Positions 45,060 to 55,104 of a stretch of 64,000 bases of DNA are shown piece by piece (the stretch's first letter is position 1; the number at the start of each line of letters is the position of its first letter). Both the position numbers and the translations under genes were made by a program. The stretch spans positions 496,001-560,000 of the forward strand of contig JAKZZE010000026.1 in NCBI GenBank assembly GCA_024220505.1, given 5' to 3'. Source of the stretch: Rhizopus arrhizus (taxonomy: Eukaryota > Mucoromycota > Mucoromycetes > Mucorales > Rhizopodaceae). A model generated the notes under the pieces. That model had not been told where the DNA came from, did not search any database, and saw only the letters and a list, made by a program, of their open reading frames with translations.

Positions 45060-46330
45060 GTTTTCAATTTTGATCCCTCGTAGTGACCACCAAATGTGAG
45101 ATTGGAGTTTGTAAGGTTTTTATAGTGTTAAATAGGTTTGATTTAAGAGAGTCTTGATATAAGATCAAAGGTTTAGGTAGGATTTGATTCCAAAAAGAGT
45201 AATGATTTGAATATAAGTTCGCTTGTAAGAAGTGACCACCAGATCTTGTTAAGTAGATCAAACTGTTGTGAATAAAATAAAGTAAAAAGATTAAAAAAAA
45301 AAAGGGATTACAATGAAGTGTATTTGCTTCAAGGGAATTCTTGTTCTTGATATTAGATAAAATAAAAGAAAAACAAAAGAGATTTACTTTGTATGATATT
45401 TATTAAAATAATCAAAAAGTAAAGTAAATAAGTGAAGTAAAACAAAAGTTAAAAGTGAAGTAAGTCAAGAGTAAGTTAAAAGTAAGTAAGTAAGTCAAGA
45501 GTAAGTTAAAAGTAAGTAAGTAAGTAAGTAAGTCTTGATTGCTGTTAAAATGTCGAGGTATTTATATGTTTTTGAGTTTTCTGATTATCTGTTGTTTTTG
45601 GTTTTTAGTGTGGATATTCTCTATTTTTTTTGTATTTTTCTGGATTTATCTGTTGTTACTTAGTAGGTACTTGTGATTTGAGTATAAGGTTATAGAGTAG
45701 ATTTGATGTATTTAGTTGTTGTTTGAAGTGTTTCGTAAGAGAAACTTGTTATTCTTGATATAAAGTTTAAGCGAAAGCTTGATATAGGTAGTGACCACCA
45801 GATCTTGTTTGTTAAGATCGATAAAAAGTGTGTTGTAAAATAAAAAGATAATATAAAAAGGGGTTCAAAGAGCTCAATGAAGAGTCTGAATATGAGATAT
45901 AAGTGATTCTTTTATTGATATTGATAAGAATAAGAATAAAAATAAAAGGATTTGTTGGATATTTATATAAAATTTGTTGCCTTGATTCTCCTTGTTAAAT
46001 TAATTTTTCCTTTAACCGAAAGTTTTCGGTCTAGCGACTCAAGTCATTTTGTTGACTCAAGTCGCCAATACGACTTGCATCGGAAAGGATTTGTACGACC
46101 CGATTGCCGTTTTCGTCACACTGTATTCATACGTATTTGTTTGTATTTTCCTGGATTTGAATTAGTTGGAGAGAGAAAAGTCAAATGCTGCAAAAGTTTG
46201 CTGCATTGTGTTACACTGCTGTAAATTTTTCTTCTTTATGTATATAGCTTGTTTGCGGGTTTACTTTTGTAAGTAAATAAGTATTGTCGGTAGTGACCAC
46301 CAGATCTTGTTAAGTAGATCAAACTTGTTA
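45060..46330 (-). repeat. Three tandem LTR-end plus primer-site modules
   Basis: The word GTGACCACCAGATCTTGTT recurs at about 45,231, 45,790 and 46,292 (a weaker form at 45,071). On the minus strand each reads as an LTR end ...TTAACA followed by AGATC and TGGTGGTCACT, the latter beginning TGG like a tRNA primer-binding site. Upstream of each lies related sequence with a TATAAATAC-like box. They stand 5' of the gag at 44,969, so they are probably three diverged LTRs of the same family in tandem. An AAGT-type microsatellite occupies 45,420-45,535. Confidence 0.5.
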
Positions 46331-47540
46331 AAATAGGCTAAACTCTTGAGGTTTAGGAATAGGTTTACAATGAAGTTGATTTAGCTTCAAGGGACTTCAG
46401 TATTTTGAATAGAACACAGACCAAAGGGTTTCTTTTGAACGCTTGATGGTTTTATTGGTTTATAAAATAAAGAAAAGATAAAAAGAATATAATATTCTGT
46501 AATGAAGAAAAGTAAAGTGAAGTGAAGTGAAAATAGGGATAAGATATTGTTATAGGTAGACATAATAAAATAATAAATTATGCTATAAACCAAACATCTC
46601 CAACACTAGCATAGTTAAACCATAAAGATCTGACGATGAATTATATCATAAAGAGTAATAAATGTCTTGCATGTATAATACCAACCTGTTATAGTATTAA
46701 GTCTTTGCATAATCTCTTTTATGATCCAATGTATTTAGTTGCATTGAGACTATGTATGTCAGAATAGAATATTGTTTTTCTTGCATAGTAACTTTATCGA
46801 TCTAAACGAATGATTTAGAAATATTCTTATCAATAATCCGATTGGTGCCTTAATGACTCCTGTTGTCTCCATTATTAGGTTTCAGTCTTTCTGTACTAAT
46901 TTAGTAACCAAGTTTACTCAAACCCAATAACCATTCAGGAACAAAATACAAGTGCCGTCTTAAACAACAATTCCATGGATGCCTATTTATAAATGCAACA
47001 CTAGTAGCTTAGAACAATGATTTATAATATAATTATACAAGATAAGATTCCATGGAACAAGATATGATGGCAATGCCCCAATCCAGAATGAAACATCAAG
47101 AAAGAACCAATTGATTTAACTCAATCATCCCCATGAATTATTCTTCAAAAGAATATAAATATCCCACCTAAATCCTCATTGAAAAAAGGATAACTTTAAC
47201 TTGGATATAATCAAGAATAAAAAGTACCTCAAAGTAATTATCGTTTTGGTGCTTTTTTATTTCTTTTTATCTTCGTTTATTACAGATATGAGGGTATTTA
47301 TATGTTTTTGGATTTTATGATTTTGTGTTGTTTTTGGTTTTCAAGCAAAAGAGTTGATACTCCGTTTTCAAATAGATTGTTACGCAGAAGTTCATTTTCT
47401 AACTGGCGTGGTACAAGACAAAATATTTACTGTTTGTCTTCTTTCACTGCCTACTTTGGTCACAACACCAACTGCGTCACATCGTCATCAAACACGACAA
47501 AAGCAAACATTCCCAAAATACGAAAAGGAACGAAAATAAA
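46331..47540. other. AT-rich, LTR-like remnants, no gene
   Basis: Contains a GGTATTTATATGTTTTTGGA word near 47,290 shared with 45,555, part of the LTR family of the 45-kb modules. It also has a possible plus-strand LTR-like region near 46,600-47,240 (ATATAAATATCCC followed by AATAAAAAGTACCTC). Boundaries cannot be fixed. Confidence 0.35.
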
Positions 47541-47611
47541 TGCGCGAACCGGGAATCGAACCCGGGCCCTTCGCGTGGCAGGCGAAGATTATACCACTTA
47601 ACCATCCGCGC
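47541..47611 (-). tRNA. tRNA-Gly(GCC): tRNA-Gly (anticodon GCC)
   Basis: The minus strand folds into a complete cloverleaf. The acceptor stem GCGCGGA pairs with TTCGCGC, the A box is in TGGTTAAGTGG, the anticodon stem TTCGC/GCGAA encloses CTGCCAC (anticodon GCC), and the B box is GGTTCGATTCC. No intron. The discriminator base is A. Its first bases form half of the 16-bp duplication that flanks the SINE immediately upstream. Confidence 0.96.
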
Positions 47612-47759
47612 GAGGATGTGGATGTAGCTCAGTCGGTAGAGCGTCTGACTATTACTGGTGTGGTCGCAACACTGCAAATAATGTTGAGAATTTGACGCAG
47701 AATTCTGACATCGGTGACAGTTATCGGTCCGCAGGTTTTAAAGTTTTTTTTTAGAAAAA

Positions 47760-48943
47760 CATTATATCTTGCTGCATTGGTCATTTTCGAATTATGAAAA
47801 AAGATTTAGGTGCGAAAAAAATAAAGAAATTTAACAATGTTATTTTTTTCATTGTAGGGTAAATATTCATAAAGTTATTCATGTTTTAAAAAGAATGTCT
47901 TTTTTTTTTCAAATTGTCTCTTTTGGAAAGCCTGTTCTCCTCTATAATTGAAAGACCGATATCTTCTTTTTTTTTGTTTTTGAGGGCAAAATGCGGAAAT
48001 CAAAAGCATTCTGCGATTATTTTGATCAAAAGAATACATATTAGGAAGGCAGCCTGTGATCTTTAGCTTAGCTCATTCAAAACGTGTAACAGAATGTAAC
48101 AAAATAGTTGCGTTTGGGAAAAAAAAAGAAGCTGAAAAATTAAAAGTAAAAAAAAAAAAAGACAAAGTTAAAAAAAAAAGATCTAGTAAAAAAAAAAAAA
48201 AAAAAAAAAAAAAACATAGCAATAAAAGGTTCCTTATTCAAATGAAAACAATAATCTAACAGCAAATATACTTTATAGAAATACAAATGCTTTTACGTTA
48301 TAACAAAAGAACACTTGTATATTCTAAAAAGAATAAAAAAAAAAAAGAAGCTTTGTTAACATCTTGTTACAAGGCAATTATAATTAATAGATACAAGCAC
48401 AATTTTTTTGTTTTTCAAGTAAATAGATTGCTTTATTATTTTTTTATGACAAATAATATAAAAGAATATATGCTTTTAAGCTTATATTGGTTCATTACTT
48501 ACTTTATGTTTGCACATGGGTGTAATTTGCAATTAGTCATTAGCCATTAGCCATTAGAGATGTTAACATTGTCAACTTCCTTTACCAAAAAGGGATTTTC
48601 AACAACAAACAGTAATATAAGCTTGATATTCTTATAGTTATATCATGTTAAAAAGAACACCTTTGCTCATGAGGTTCATGTTCGTCATCCGAATGTGTCC
48701 CATTAGGAATTCCTAATGTAAAAAAAAAAAAAAGAAACTGACATTAGACTTGGTTATTACATTTTTTTTATAAACTTACATTTGACCAGTGCTTGAGCTT
48801 TCCTTTTTATCTTTTGTACCTTTGACATCTGGTGTATTCCATGAAACAAAACAAGAGAGAAAAAAAAAATTGTTTTACTGCCTTATTTCATTGTTTAAGC
48901 ACCGACTGTTTTTGCAAATTTACTACTCATTTTTTATCGGGCG

Positions 48944-48980
<37 letters not shown>

Positions 48981-49018
48981 CCTTCTTTATTTCTTTACAA
49001 AATACTAAATTCTTCAAA
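47760..49018. other. AT-rich non-coding part of CACTA element
   Basis: Poly-A and poly-T runs dominate (48,150-48,215; 48,945-48,980). Frames here are Lys- or Phe-rich low-complexity artefacts. Nothing functional recognised. Confidence 0.5.
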
Positions 49019-49180
49019 ATGAACAACATCAACAACATTAAAATCGCTTGCACTTGTACCGAATGCAGCATGCATCCTGGTGGATTTAGAAGACTTGCAA
49101 AGAGAACTGTTCTTACCCATAAGCGTCTGGACAGATGCAGAGGAAGAGGTTATATTTTTTTTTTTCGTATAAACGTAGCT
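49019..49180 (+). pseudogene. Cys-rich N-terminal fragment of a transposase-like gene
   Basis: The ATG at 49,019 opens a short frame with CTCTECSMHPGGFRRLAKRT and a following His/Arg-rich stretch, then breaks into poly-T. The C-x-C-x2-C...H pattern resembles zinc-binding N-termini of large transposase genes of CACTA/KDZ type in fungi (weak resemblance from memory). It may be the leftover first exon of the lost transposase of this element. It lies tail to tail with the four-exon gene. Confidence 0.35.
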
Positions 49181-49264
49181 TTTTTTTTTAACAAATGTTT
49201 ATTCAATTTGAAAAGCGACGGCAAAACAAGGAACAAAAAGGAAAGAAAAAAAAAAAGTGGATGC

Positions 49265-50589
49265 CTATGGCATTGGGTTGACGGCGGCAAAGGAGGAAGA
49301 ACCAGAAACAGAAGTTGGGAAGCCAAGAGCAGGGGAAGAAAAAGCCCAGGAAGGGTAATACTCATGGTCGAGTTTATCGGGGAACTCCACCTCAACGGTT
49401 TCTATTCTTCTTCTAATAGTTGGTGGAGCCCCCTTTTTCTTTAACAAGTCTTTGTGCCCTTTCTGCAGCTCTTTGTGGAATTCCACCACCTATAGGCAAT
49501 TAAGGTATATTAGAAAATGAGGTTCATTGATATGTTATACTTACTCTTTCGCTTCTGAATGATGGCCGCTTGACAATAAATGTACGGCCATCTTCATCTT
49601 CTGGGCCATACTCCTCATCAGAGGTCCAAGCAACCGTCAAGATCTTTTCGGCAAATGGGAACCGGGCGTGGTATGCTGCTGCGTTGGCGTTGTAAGTAAT
49701 CCTCCTGTTAAGGAGTTTCTATCATAAAGTATTGATGTAAGTATTATAGGCATTTTATATTATGATTTTTTGAATATCAAGTACTTACTGCATTTACGCG
49801 GCTGCGGCAGGCTGACGTTGGTGTCGCCACAGCTTTCCCATTTGCCTTATCCACCATGTAATAGAACTTACTTCTAATCATGGTGAATATCTGCGAATCA
49901 GTCAGGCAATTGAAGCGTTGGTGCTTCCTGACTTCATCGCGCAACAGATTTTTTACTTTTCTGTTGGCCTTGTCGGTGATGGACTTGAGCGTATCAAACT
50001 TGATGCCACGGCCAACCAAGTATTCACGGTAGTGATCAGCTATGTGATCCTATAATGTAAGTGAAAAAATTAAGAAATAAAGTTATTAAATTGAATTTGC
50101 TAATTGATACTTTAATTTTAAACTTACACTACACTGCTTTTTGATCTTGTTGACCTCAGCCACAGAAACATGCTGCTCCCCTTGCTGTGGCTGTTGAACT
50201 GGATGTTGCTGCTGCTGCTGCTGCTGTTGCTGTTGCCACATTTGAGCAAAAAACTGCATTTGGGCAGCCATCATCTCTGGTGTGAAACTAGAGGCTGCTC
50301 CAATGGCCTCTGCACCAGTATGACTGCCAAATGTTGCAACAGGAGCGGCCACAGGAACAGAAAAAGGAACAGAAGCAGAAACGGGAACAGGAGCAGGAGT
50401 GGGAACAGGAGCAGGAGTGGGAACAGGAGCAGGAGTGGGAACAGGAGCAGGAGCGGAAACAGGAGCAGAGAAAAGAGAAGAGGAAGAAGGAACAACAGTG
50501 GATGATGATCCAGCGATATTTGAAGAAATTCTTGCCCTTTTAGGGGCATTACTGGGAACGTTGATGGGGGTGGCAGCACGACGAGACAT
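49265..50589 (-). CDS. Unknown protein carried by CACTA element
   Basis: Four exons: 50589-50128, 50049-49789, 49718-49545 and 49489-49265. The introns are 78, 70 and 55 bp, all GTAAGT/GTAAGT-like to AG, and the spliced length is 1,122 nt (373 aa plus stop), so the gene is intact. The N-terminal 165 residues are disordered: Ser/Ala/Pro-rich, an APVPTP hexapeptide repeat (minisatellite), and a poly-Gln run. The middle (EYLVGRGIKFDTLKSITDKA, KNLLRDEVRKHQRF, IFTMIRSKFYYMVDKANG) is a basic helical domain that could bind DNA. The C-terminal part (TVAWTSDEEYGPEDEDGRTF, VEVEFPDKLDHEYYPSWAF) is acidic. I do not recognise the family. Position inside the element suggests a TnpA-like accessory factor or a captured host gene. 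Confidence 0.7.
50388..50465. repeat. 18-bp coding minisatellite
   Basis: Tandem 18-bp units of the GGAACAGGAGCAGGAGTG type encode the APVPTP repeat of the unknown protein on the minus strand. A CAG/CTG run at about 50,205-50,235 encodes its poly-Gln. Confidence 0.85.
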
Positions 50590-51146
50590 TTTTTAAAACA
50601 AATTATATAAGGAAAAAAAAAAAAGAAAAAACAGGGGTACAAAATAAATTGAAGACGAGTACAAAACAAGGTGATACTTTCATTTATTTTACAAAAAAAG
50701 CAAAGAAAAAAAGTCTTTGGTGTTAAAAGATATTACATTTAAATAAAAAAAAAAAGAATTTAAACTGTTTATGAATAGCCTCTCTGAATGTTTCAATAGT
50801 TAAACAGTGTTAAAGAAAACTTATTGTTAACCGTTAATGGGTAATTGTAACCCATGTAAAATGAGGCTATAAAAAATGTACTTTTTTTCCTTTTGTTTTC
50901 TTTTCTTCTTTTTTTTTTAAAAAAAACATTCTTTCTAAAAGGTAAGTTCTTAATATTATATATATTCTATTTCTATTCTTATGGTATTTGTTCTTTAGTA
51001 AATTTGTGTTTGTTCCTTTCTTGATGTTTTAAATGGTCTTTATAAAGTCTCTTCCAGGATTATCATTGCTTCTTTTATTTTTTAGTATAAGCTTGGCTGG
51101 TGTCTTTTTTTCTTTTTTTTTTATCTCATGGTCTATCTAAAGCAAG

Positions 51147-51316
51147 GTACTATTACTTTTACTATATACTCGATAGCTAATAATTATTATAGATGCGTAC
51201 TGCTTCCTTTTTTACTTGTTGGTAAAGCTTAGCAAGGTTTTTCTCAGCCCATGTAAAGAAAGGTACTATTACTTTTATTACATATACACGATAGCTAATA
51301 ACTATTATAGATGAAT
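51147..51316. repeat. Two 52-bp direct repeats, 116 bp apart
   Basis: AGGTACTATTACTTTTA and following bases, including CGATAGCTAATAA, occur at 51,147 and 51,262 with few differences. They lie toward the right end of the CACTA element and may be part of its subterminal repeat region. Confidence 0.65.
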
Positions 51317-51649
51317 GCTGCTCTGCTTTGGCCTTTTCTATCTCTTTTTTGCCTTTGCTTTGGTTCTTAAGTACTGATGTCTTTTCTTTTGCTTTAAGTG
51401 CCCAAGTCCTTGAATCCTTGTGTCTCTGAATCCTTGAGCTTGGCTTTTTTTTAAAATTTTTTTTTGAGTTCCACGAGATTAATTGATGTATTTTTAGATT
51501 AGATGCTGCTATCCTGATGACATTAGGTAAGTCAAGTACACTTTTAAAACGCTACTAGCAAAGAAATACTATATATTATTATTATTTTATTTAAATAAAA
51601 AAAAAAGCTATTTTTTATAAACCAAATCCCTATTTTTTTTGTATATATA

Positions 51650-51757
51650 AAGCAATATTTATTGCAATATGAATGGTCAATAAAGAAGTATATAAAGCAA
51701 TATAAGTGGTTCATAAAGAAGTATATAAGGCAATATGAGTGGTTTATAAAGAGCAAA
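51650..51757. repeat. 33-bp tandem repeat, about three units
   Basis: Units of the type AAGCAATATAAGTGGTTCAT plus AAAGAAGTATAT are repeated about three times with variation. A similar single unit lies at 62,519-62,549. Confidence 0.6.
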
Positions 51758-52579
51758 AAGACAAATAAAGTAATGATTTAAAAAGTATCATTGGTTGCCA
51801 AATTATTTATAACGTAGAATAGACTATGTAAAGCAGCTAACAAGAGAGACGCCTTCGCAGAACGACAATTGGATCTGTGTAAATCTACTTAGAGCTATGG
51901 ATTATCTTTTTCGTTAATATCGGCACCAAACAGGGACGCAGAATATATTGACAGACTTTTTGGTATGTAAAGGGTGCCGATATTGACGTCGGCATAAATA
52001 CCGATTCAATCACAGCGTTTGGCATGGTTAAACAGAAAAGCATATTGTTAAAAATTAACAGTGTGCAGAGTTTGCACGATTATTTGCAGTGCAAGTTCGA
52101 CCCCTGATAGGATCTTCGGATCTATCCCTTCCCTGCCCCTCTACATGTTCTGTTTGCCGAGTGCATCAAGCACTTTTGTTTCTCCGCCTGTGTGTTGCGT
52201 TGCGTAGCAGCTGAGTATCTGCCTACTTTCCTTCCCTTTCGGGGGACTTTGGTGTGCGCTCTTGACGATAATACTGGTTTTAACGCCACTGCTGTTCTGG
52301 TCGGTTGGTCTGCGTTGGTTGTTTGTCGAGCGTTGTTGGTCCGCGGTGCCGGGATGCCCAGCCCGGGCTTAATGAAGCGCGTTCTGTTCCTGCCTCAAGT
52401 CTTCGTCTCTGGTTCCAGCTCCCCCCAATAATAATCCGTTCCTTCTTTCTTCCTTTCCCTCCTCCCCCATAATAGTTTGTATGCTTTCCAGTTTATCACT
52501 GTGGATAGCAATAATGACATATTTGTCGCCTGCAATTATCCAATAAAATATAAAATCTTTAACCTTAACCATCCGCGCG

Positions 52580-53274
52580 GTTATACGTTGACAAAGTCGG
52601 ATTTTGGTTGATGATAGCCTTTGATTCCTTTTTGATTTTTAAAGCTTATTTTGTATTCAAAAGATGCTCCTTCTCATGGCGATTCGAATGGTATGTTTTT
52701 CGATGTGGTTGGATAACTCTAACAGATGATATTGAAGAAAATGTAAAAGAAAAAAAGGGGAAAGGAAAATAATCAGCTTCACCGCATCGGGAATTGAAAA
52801 GACACACGTCACAATTGGCCGACATTATTTTTCTTACCTATTATTTTCTATCCCTCATAGGATACATCATGAAGACGATCTCTGGACACATTATTCACCC
52901 AATGTGCCAGCACACTAAATAGAAAAGAACACCATAAAAATCAACATGAAAACGAATACTCAATTGATACATCATTCACTTTATTTATCAAAATCACCAT
53001 AATCCTCTTTATAATTGTATATTTTCCCTATTACCTTATATTAATATGTTTTTCCAAAGCATCTATTGTTGTTAAGTAATAAACAAAAGGCTTTCTTCCC
53101 GCTAAAATTAATTTTGGGTGCCGAGTAAATTCTTTTTGCACGTTCAAGCAATTGAAGTCAAGAACTAGTTTATATTGTTAATTTTGTTGTTATTGTACAT
53201 TAATAGTCTTTACAGTCTTCTATTAATTGGTTTCTGTTATCACTTCACCGTATAGCGAAACTAGACATAACATA
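52580..53274. other. Intergenic, nothing recognised
   Basis: About 700 bp of AT-rich DNA between the right copy of the SINE target duplication and the Tc1-A element; originally the upstream flank of the tRNA-Gly gene. Confidence 0.5.
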
Positions 53275-53526
53275 CAGTTGCCGTCAAAACTGGTCGCATG
53301 TTTTCATATTTTGCCTATACACGTTGCGGTCTACTTCATTTCTTAGTTTATAGCAATGTAGTATACACCATTCGAAAGAGCAAACTCTGGGTAATACTGT
53401 GGTAGTACAAATATTGCAGTAGAGCCAGTGTATCGGTAATAACTGGCCCACAAAGTCCGACGGTACATGCGACCAGTTTTGACGGCGTTTATAAGTAAAC
53501 GTTTTGATATACTTTATTTAAAAAAA

Positions 53527-54546
53527 TCAATACTTAGTCCAACGACCTTTTGCTTTAATAACTGCAGTACACCTTTTCGGCATACTTTCGATGTATTTTT
53601 GGCATTCCTCTTTAGAAATGGCATACCAGGTCTTACCTATACGCTCCCATAGCTCATGCATACTACTTGGTGGTGCCTCATAGCTATGAAATAGCTCTCT
53701 CTTTAAATGTGCCCACATATGCTCTATAGGATTTAGGTCTGGGGACTGAGGAGGCCATTCCAATACCTCGAATGGCTGCTGGTCAATCCATTCTTTCACT
53801 ACCTTTGATGTATGCTTGGGATCATTATCCTGCTGAAACACTATTTTGGAAGAATCCAAGCCATAACTCTCCATTGTCTTCAGTAAGTCATCTTTTAAGA
53901 CCTCAAGATAGGCCTCGCTATTCATACGATGACCTACATCAACTATCCACCCAACGCCTTCCCATGTAATGCAGCTCCAGACCATAATATTGCCACCCCC
54001 ATGCTTGACGGTTTGCTGTACATGTCGCGAGTTCAACTCCTCATGGGGTAGTTTCCATGTATAAGCCTTTCCGTCGGATCCAAAACGATTTATTTTGGTC
54101 TCATCTGAGAATATGACCCGTTTCCAGTCGTCCACAGTCCAATGTTGGTGCGATTTAGCCCATTGAAGGCGTTTTATGATGTTTTGCATTCGCAGCAATG
54201 GTTTTTGAGGCTTGACAAATGCTATAAAGCCAGCTTTTTTGAGGACGCGGCGTACGGTACTGTCACTTACAGACATTTCAAATTCTTCTTTTAGAGCTTT
54301 TTGGATCTCTACAGCATTATTTTTTCTTCCCAAGGTGACTAATCTCCGGATGTAGTTTACCATGCGTTGACTAATTAGGGATGGACGACCAGCTTCATCA
54401 ACATTTCCACTCATCTTCAGAGATGAGCGGTACTTCTGAACAGTAGTACGACTAACACCAACTTGTTTTGCTATTTTGCTGTTTGACTTCTTGGATCTTA
54501 GCAATGAGGAAATGCTATTTACTTTGTCAGTTGAAATTGCGCGCAT
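53527..54546 (-). CDS. Tc1 transposase A (intact, DD34E)
   Basis: 339 aa from MRAISTDKVNS (54,546). The in-frame extension to 54,618 lies toward the terminal repeat and is less likely the start. Tandem helix-turn-helix DNA-binding regions (SNSKIAKQVGVSRTTVQKYR and KALKEEFEMSVSDSTVRRVL) are joined by a GRPSLI hook. The DDE core is VIFSDETK, IVFQQDNDPKHTSK and SPDLNPIEHMW with 34 residues between second Asp and Glu. Ends KAKGRWTKY. No disabling mutation is seen, so the protein may be active even though its own right arm now carries element B. Confidence 0.93.
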   Translation of the reverse strand: MRAISTDKVNSISSLLRSKKSNSKIAKQVGVSRTTVQKYRSSLKMSGNVDEAGRPSLISQRMVNYIRRLVTLGRKNNAVEIQKALKEEFEMSVSDSTVRRVLKKAGFIAFVKPQKPLLRMQNIIKRLQWAKSHQHWTVDDWKRVIFSDETKINRFGSDGKAYTWKLPHEELNSRHVQQTVKHGGGNIMVWSCITWEGVGWIVDVGHRMNSEAYLEVLKDDLLKTMESYGLDSSKIVFQQDNDPKHTSKVVKEWIDQQPFEVLEWPPQSPDLNPIEHMWAHLKRELFHSYEAPPSSMHELWERIGKTWYAISKEECQKYIESMPKRCTAVIKAKGRWTKY

Positions 54547-55104
54547 GTCGAATCTGCAATGGTGCAATTTCTTAATGGGGTGTCGCAATGTAGCAAAAAA
54601 ACACTTACATGTAAACAATATTATTATAATAGAAGAAAGAGAAGAAAAAAATATAAAAATTTACAATTAAGTCACAAAAATGTGACTATATTATGTCACT
54701 TACAGTGGGTGGAAAAATGGTTCCAATGTTTTCGTCTCGCAACTTCAACGCTTCATAACTTTTGAACTACAAACGGTAACGACTCACAAAGACATGCATT
54801 TTGTAGCGCTTTTGTAGCTTATATTGGTGAAAAAAAATTTTGTTTGCACTGTTACACAGTCGGGAATAAACTAACATTAAGTACAAAAACCAACATTGGA
54901 ACCATTTTTCCACTACAGCTCCAGATAAGTTTATTTGTTATTTAATGGAATTTTCACTAGAGCTTTTTAGCTGGTTATGAGTCATACCATTCCGACTATC
55001 GCCGAAAAAGTCTACGTGACTTATAAAATTAATTTATCCCCGGTCAAAGCTTTTTTTTCCTTTTCTTTCTCCACATATCAAAGATTTGGGGTATCACTAC
55101 ACAT

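Larger units (their letters stand above)
47670..52091. mobile_element. CACTA-type DNA transposon, 4.4 kb
   Basis: Ends CACTGCAAATAAT and its exact inverse ATTATTTGCAGTG, with the 3-bp duplication CAA on both sides (47,667-47,669 and 52,092-52,094). The terminal CACTG and 3-bp duplication are hallmarks of the CACTA/EnSpm superfamily. Subterminal regions are rich in TATCGG/CCGATA words. It contains a four-exon gene (49,265-50,589), a short Cys-rich frame (49,019-49,180), and otherwise AT-rich non-coding DNA. No recognisable CACTA transposase is present, so it is probably non-autonomous. Confidence 0.75.
47613..52563 (+). mobile_element. tRNA-derived SINE, split by a CACTA element
   Basis: Flanked by a 16-bp direct repeat CTTAACCATCCGCGCG (47,597-47,612 and 52,564-52,579), the usual size of a LINE-machinery target duplication. 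The head at 47,613-47,669 contains an A box TAGCTCAGTCGG and resembles a tRNA 5' half. The rest is at 52,092-52,563. Joining them with one CAA gives GGTCGCAAGTTCGACCCC, a perfect B-box arm, so the promoter was split by the insertion. The body is GC-rich with a pyrimidine-rich stretch and ends in an A/T-rich tail (AATAAAATATAAAATC). Total about 530 bp without the insertion. The right target copy is only the 5' 15 bases of tRNA-Gly. Confidence 0.8.

Noticed and set aside
45420..45535. CRISPR-like array
   Set aside because: The AAGT/AAGTAAGTC units have no spacers and irregular length; simple microsatellite.
45952..46224. 90-aa plus-strand frame
   Set aside because: Lies in LTR-like sequence between two primer-site modules; no family match and no plausible promoter.
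47617..47650. Second tRNA gene next to tRNA-Gly
   Set aside because: Only the 5' half and A box are present; the B-box half is 4.4 kb away, so it is the SINE head.
48056..48550. Lys-rich and Tyr/Phe-rich frames
   Set aside because: Low-complexity translation of poly-A and AT-rich DNA inside the CACTA element.
49150..49444. Frames overlapping the fourth exon of the unknown CACTA gene
   Set aside because: Opposite-strand and shifted readings of a spliced gene whose total frame closes exactly.
52192..52431. 79-aa frame with balanced composition
   Set aside because: Falls entirely within the GC-rich SINE body; GC content alone lengthens random frames there.
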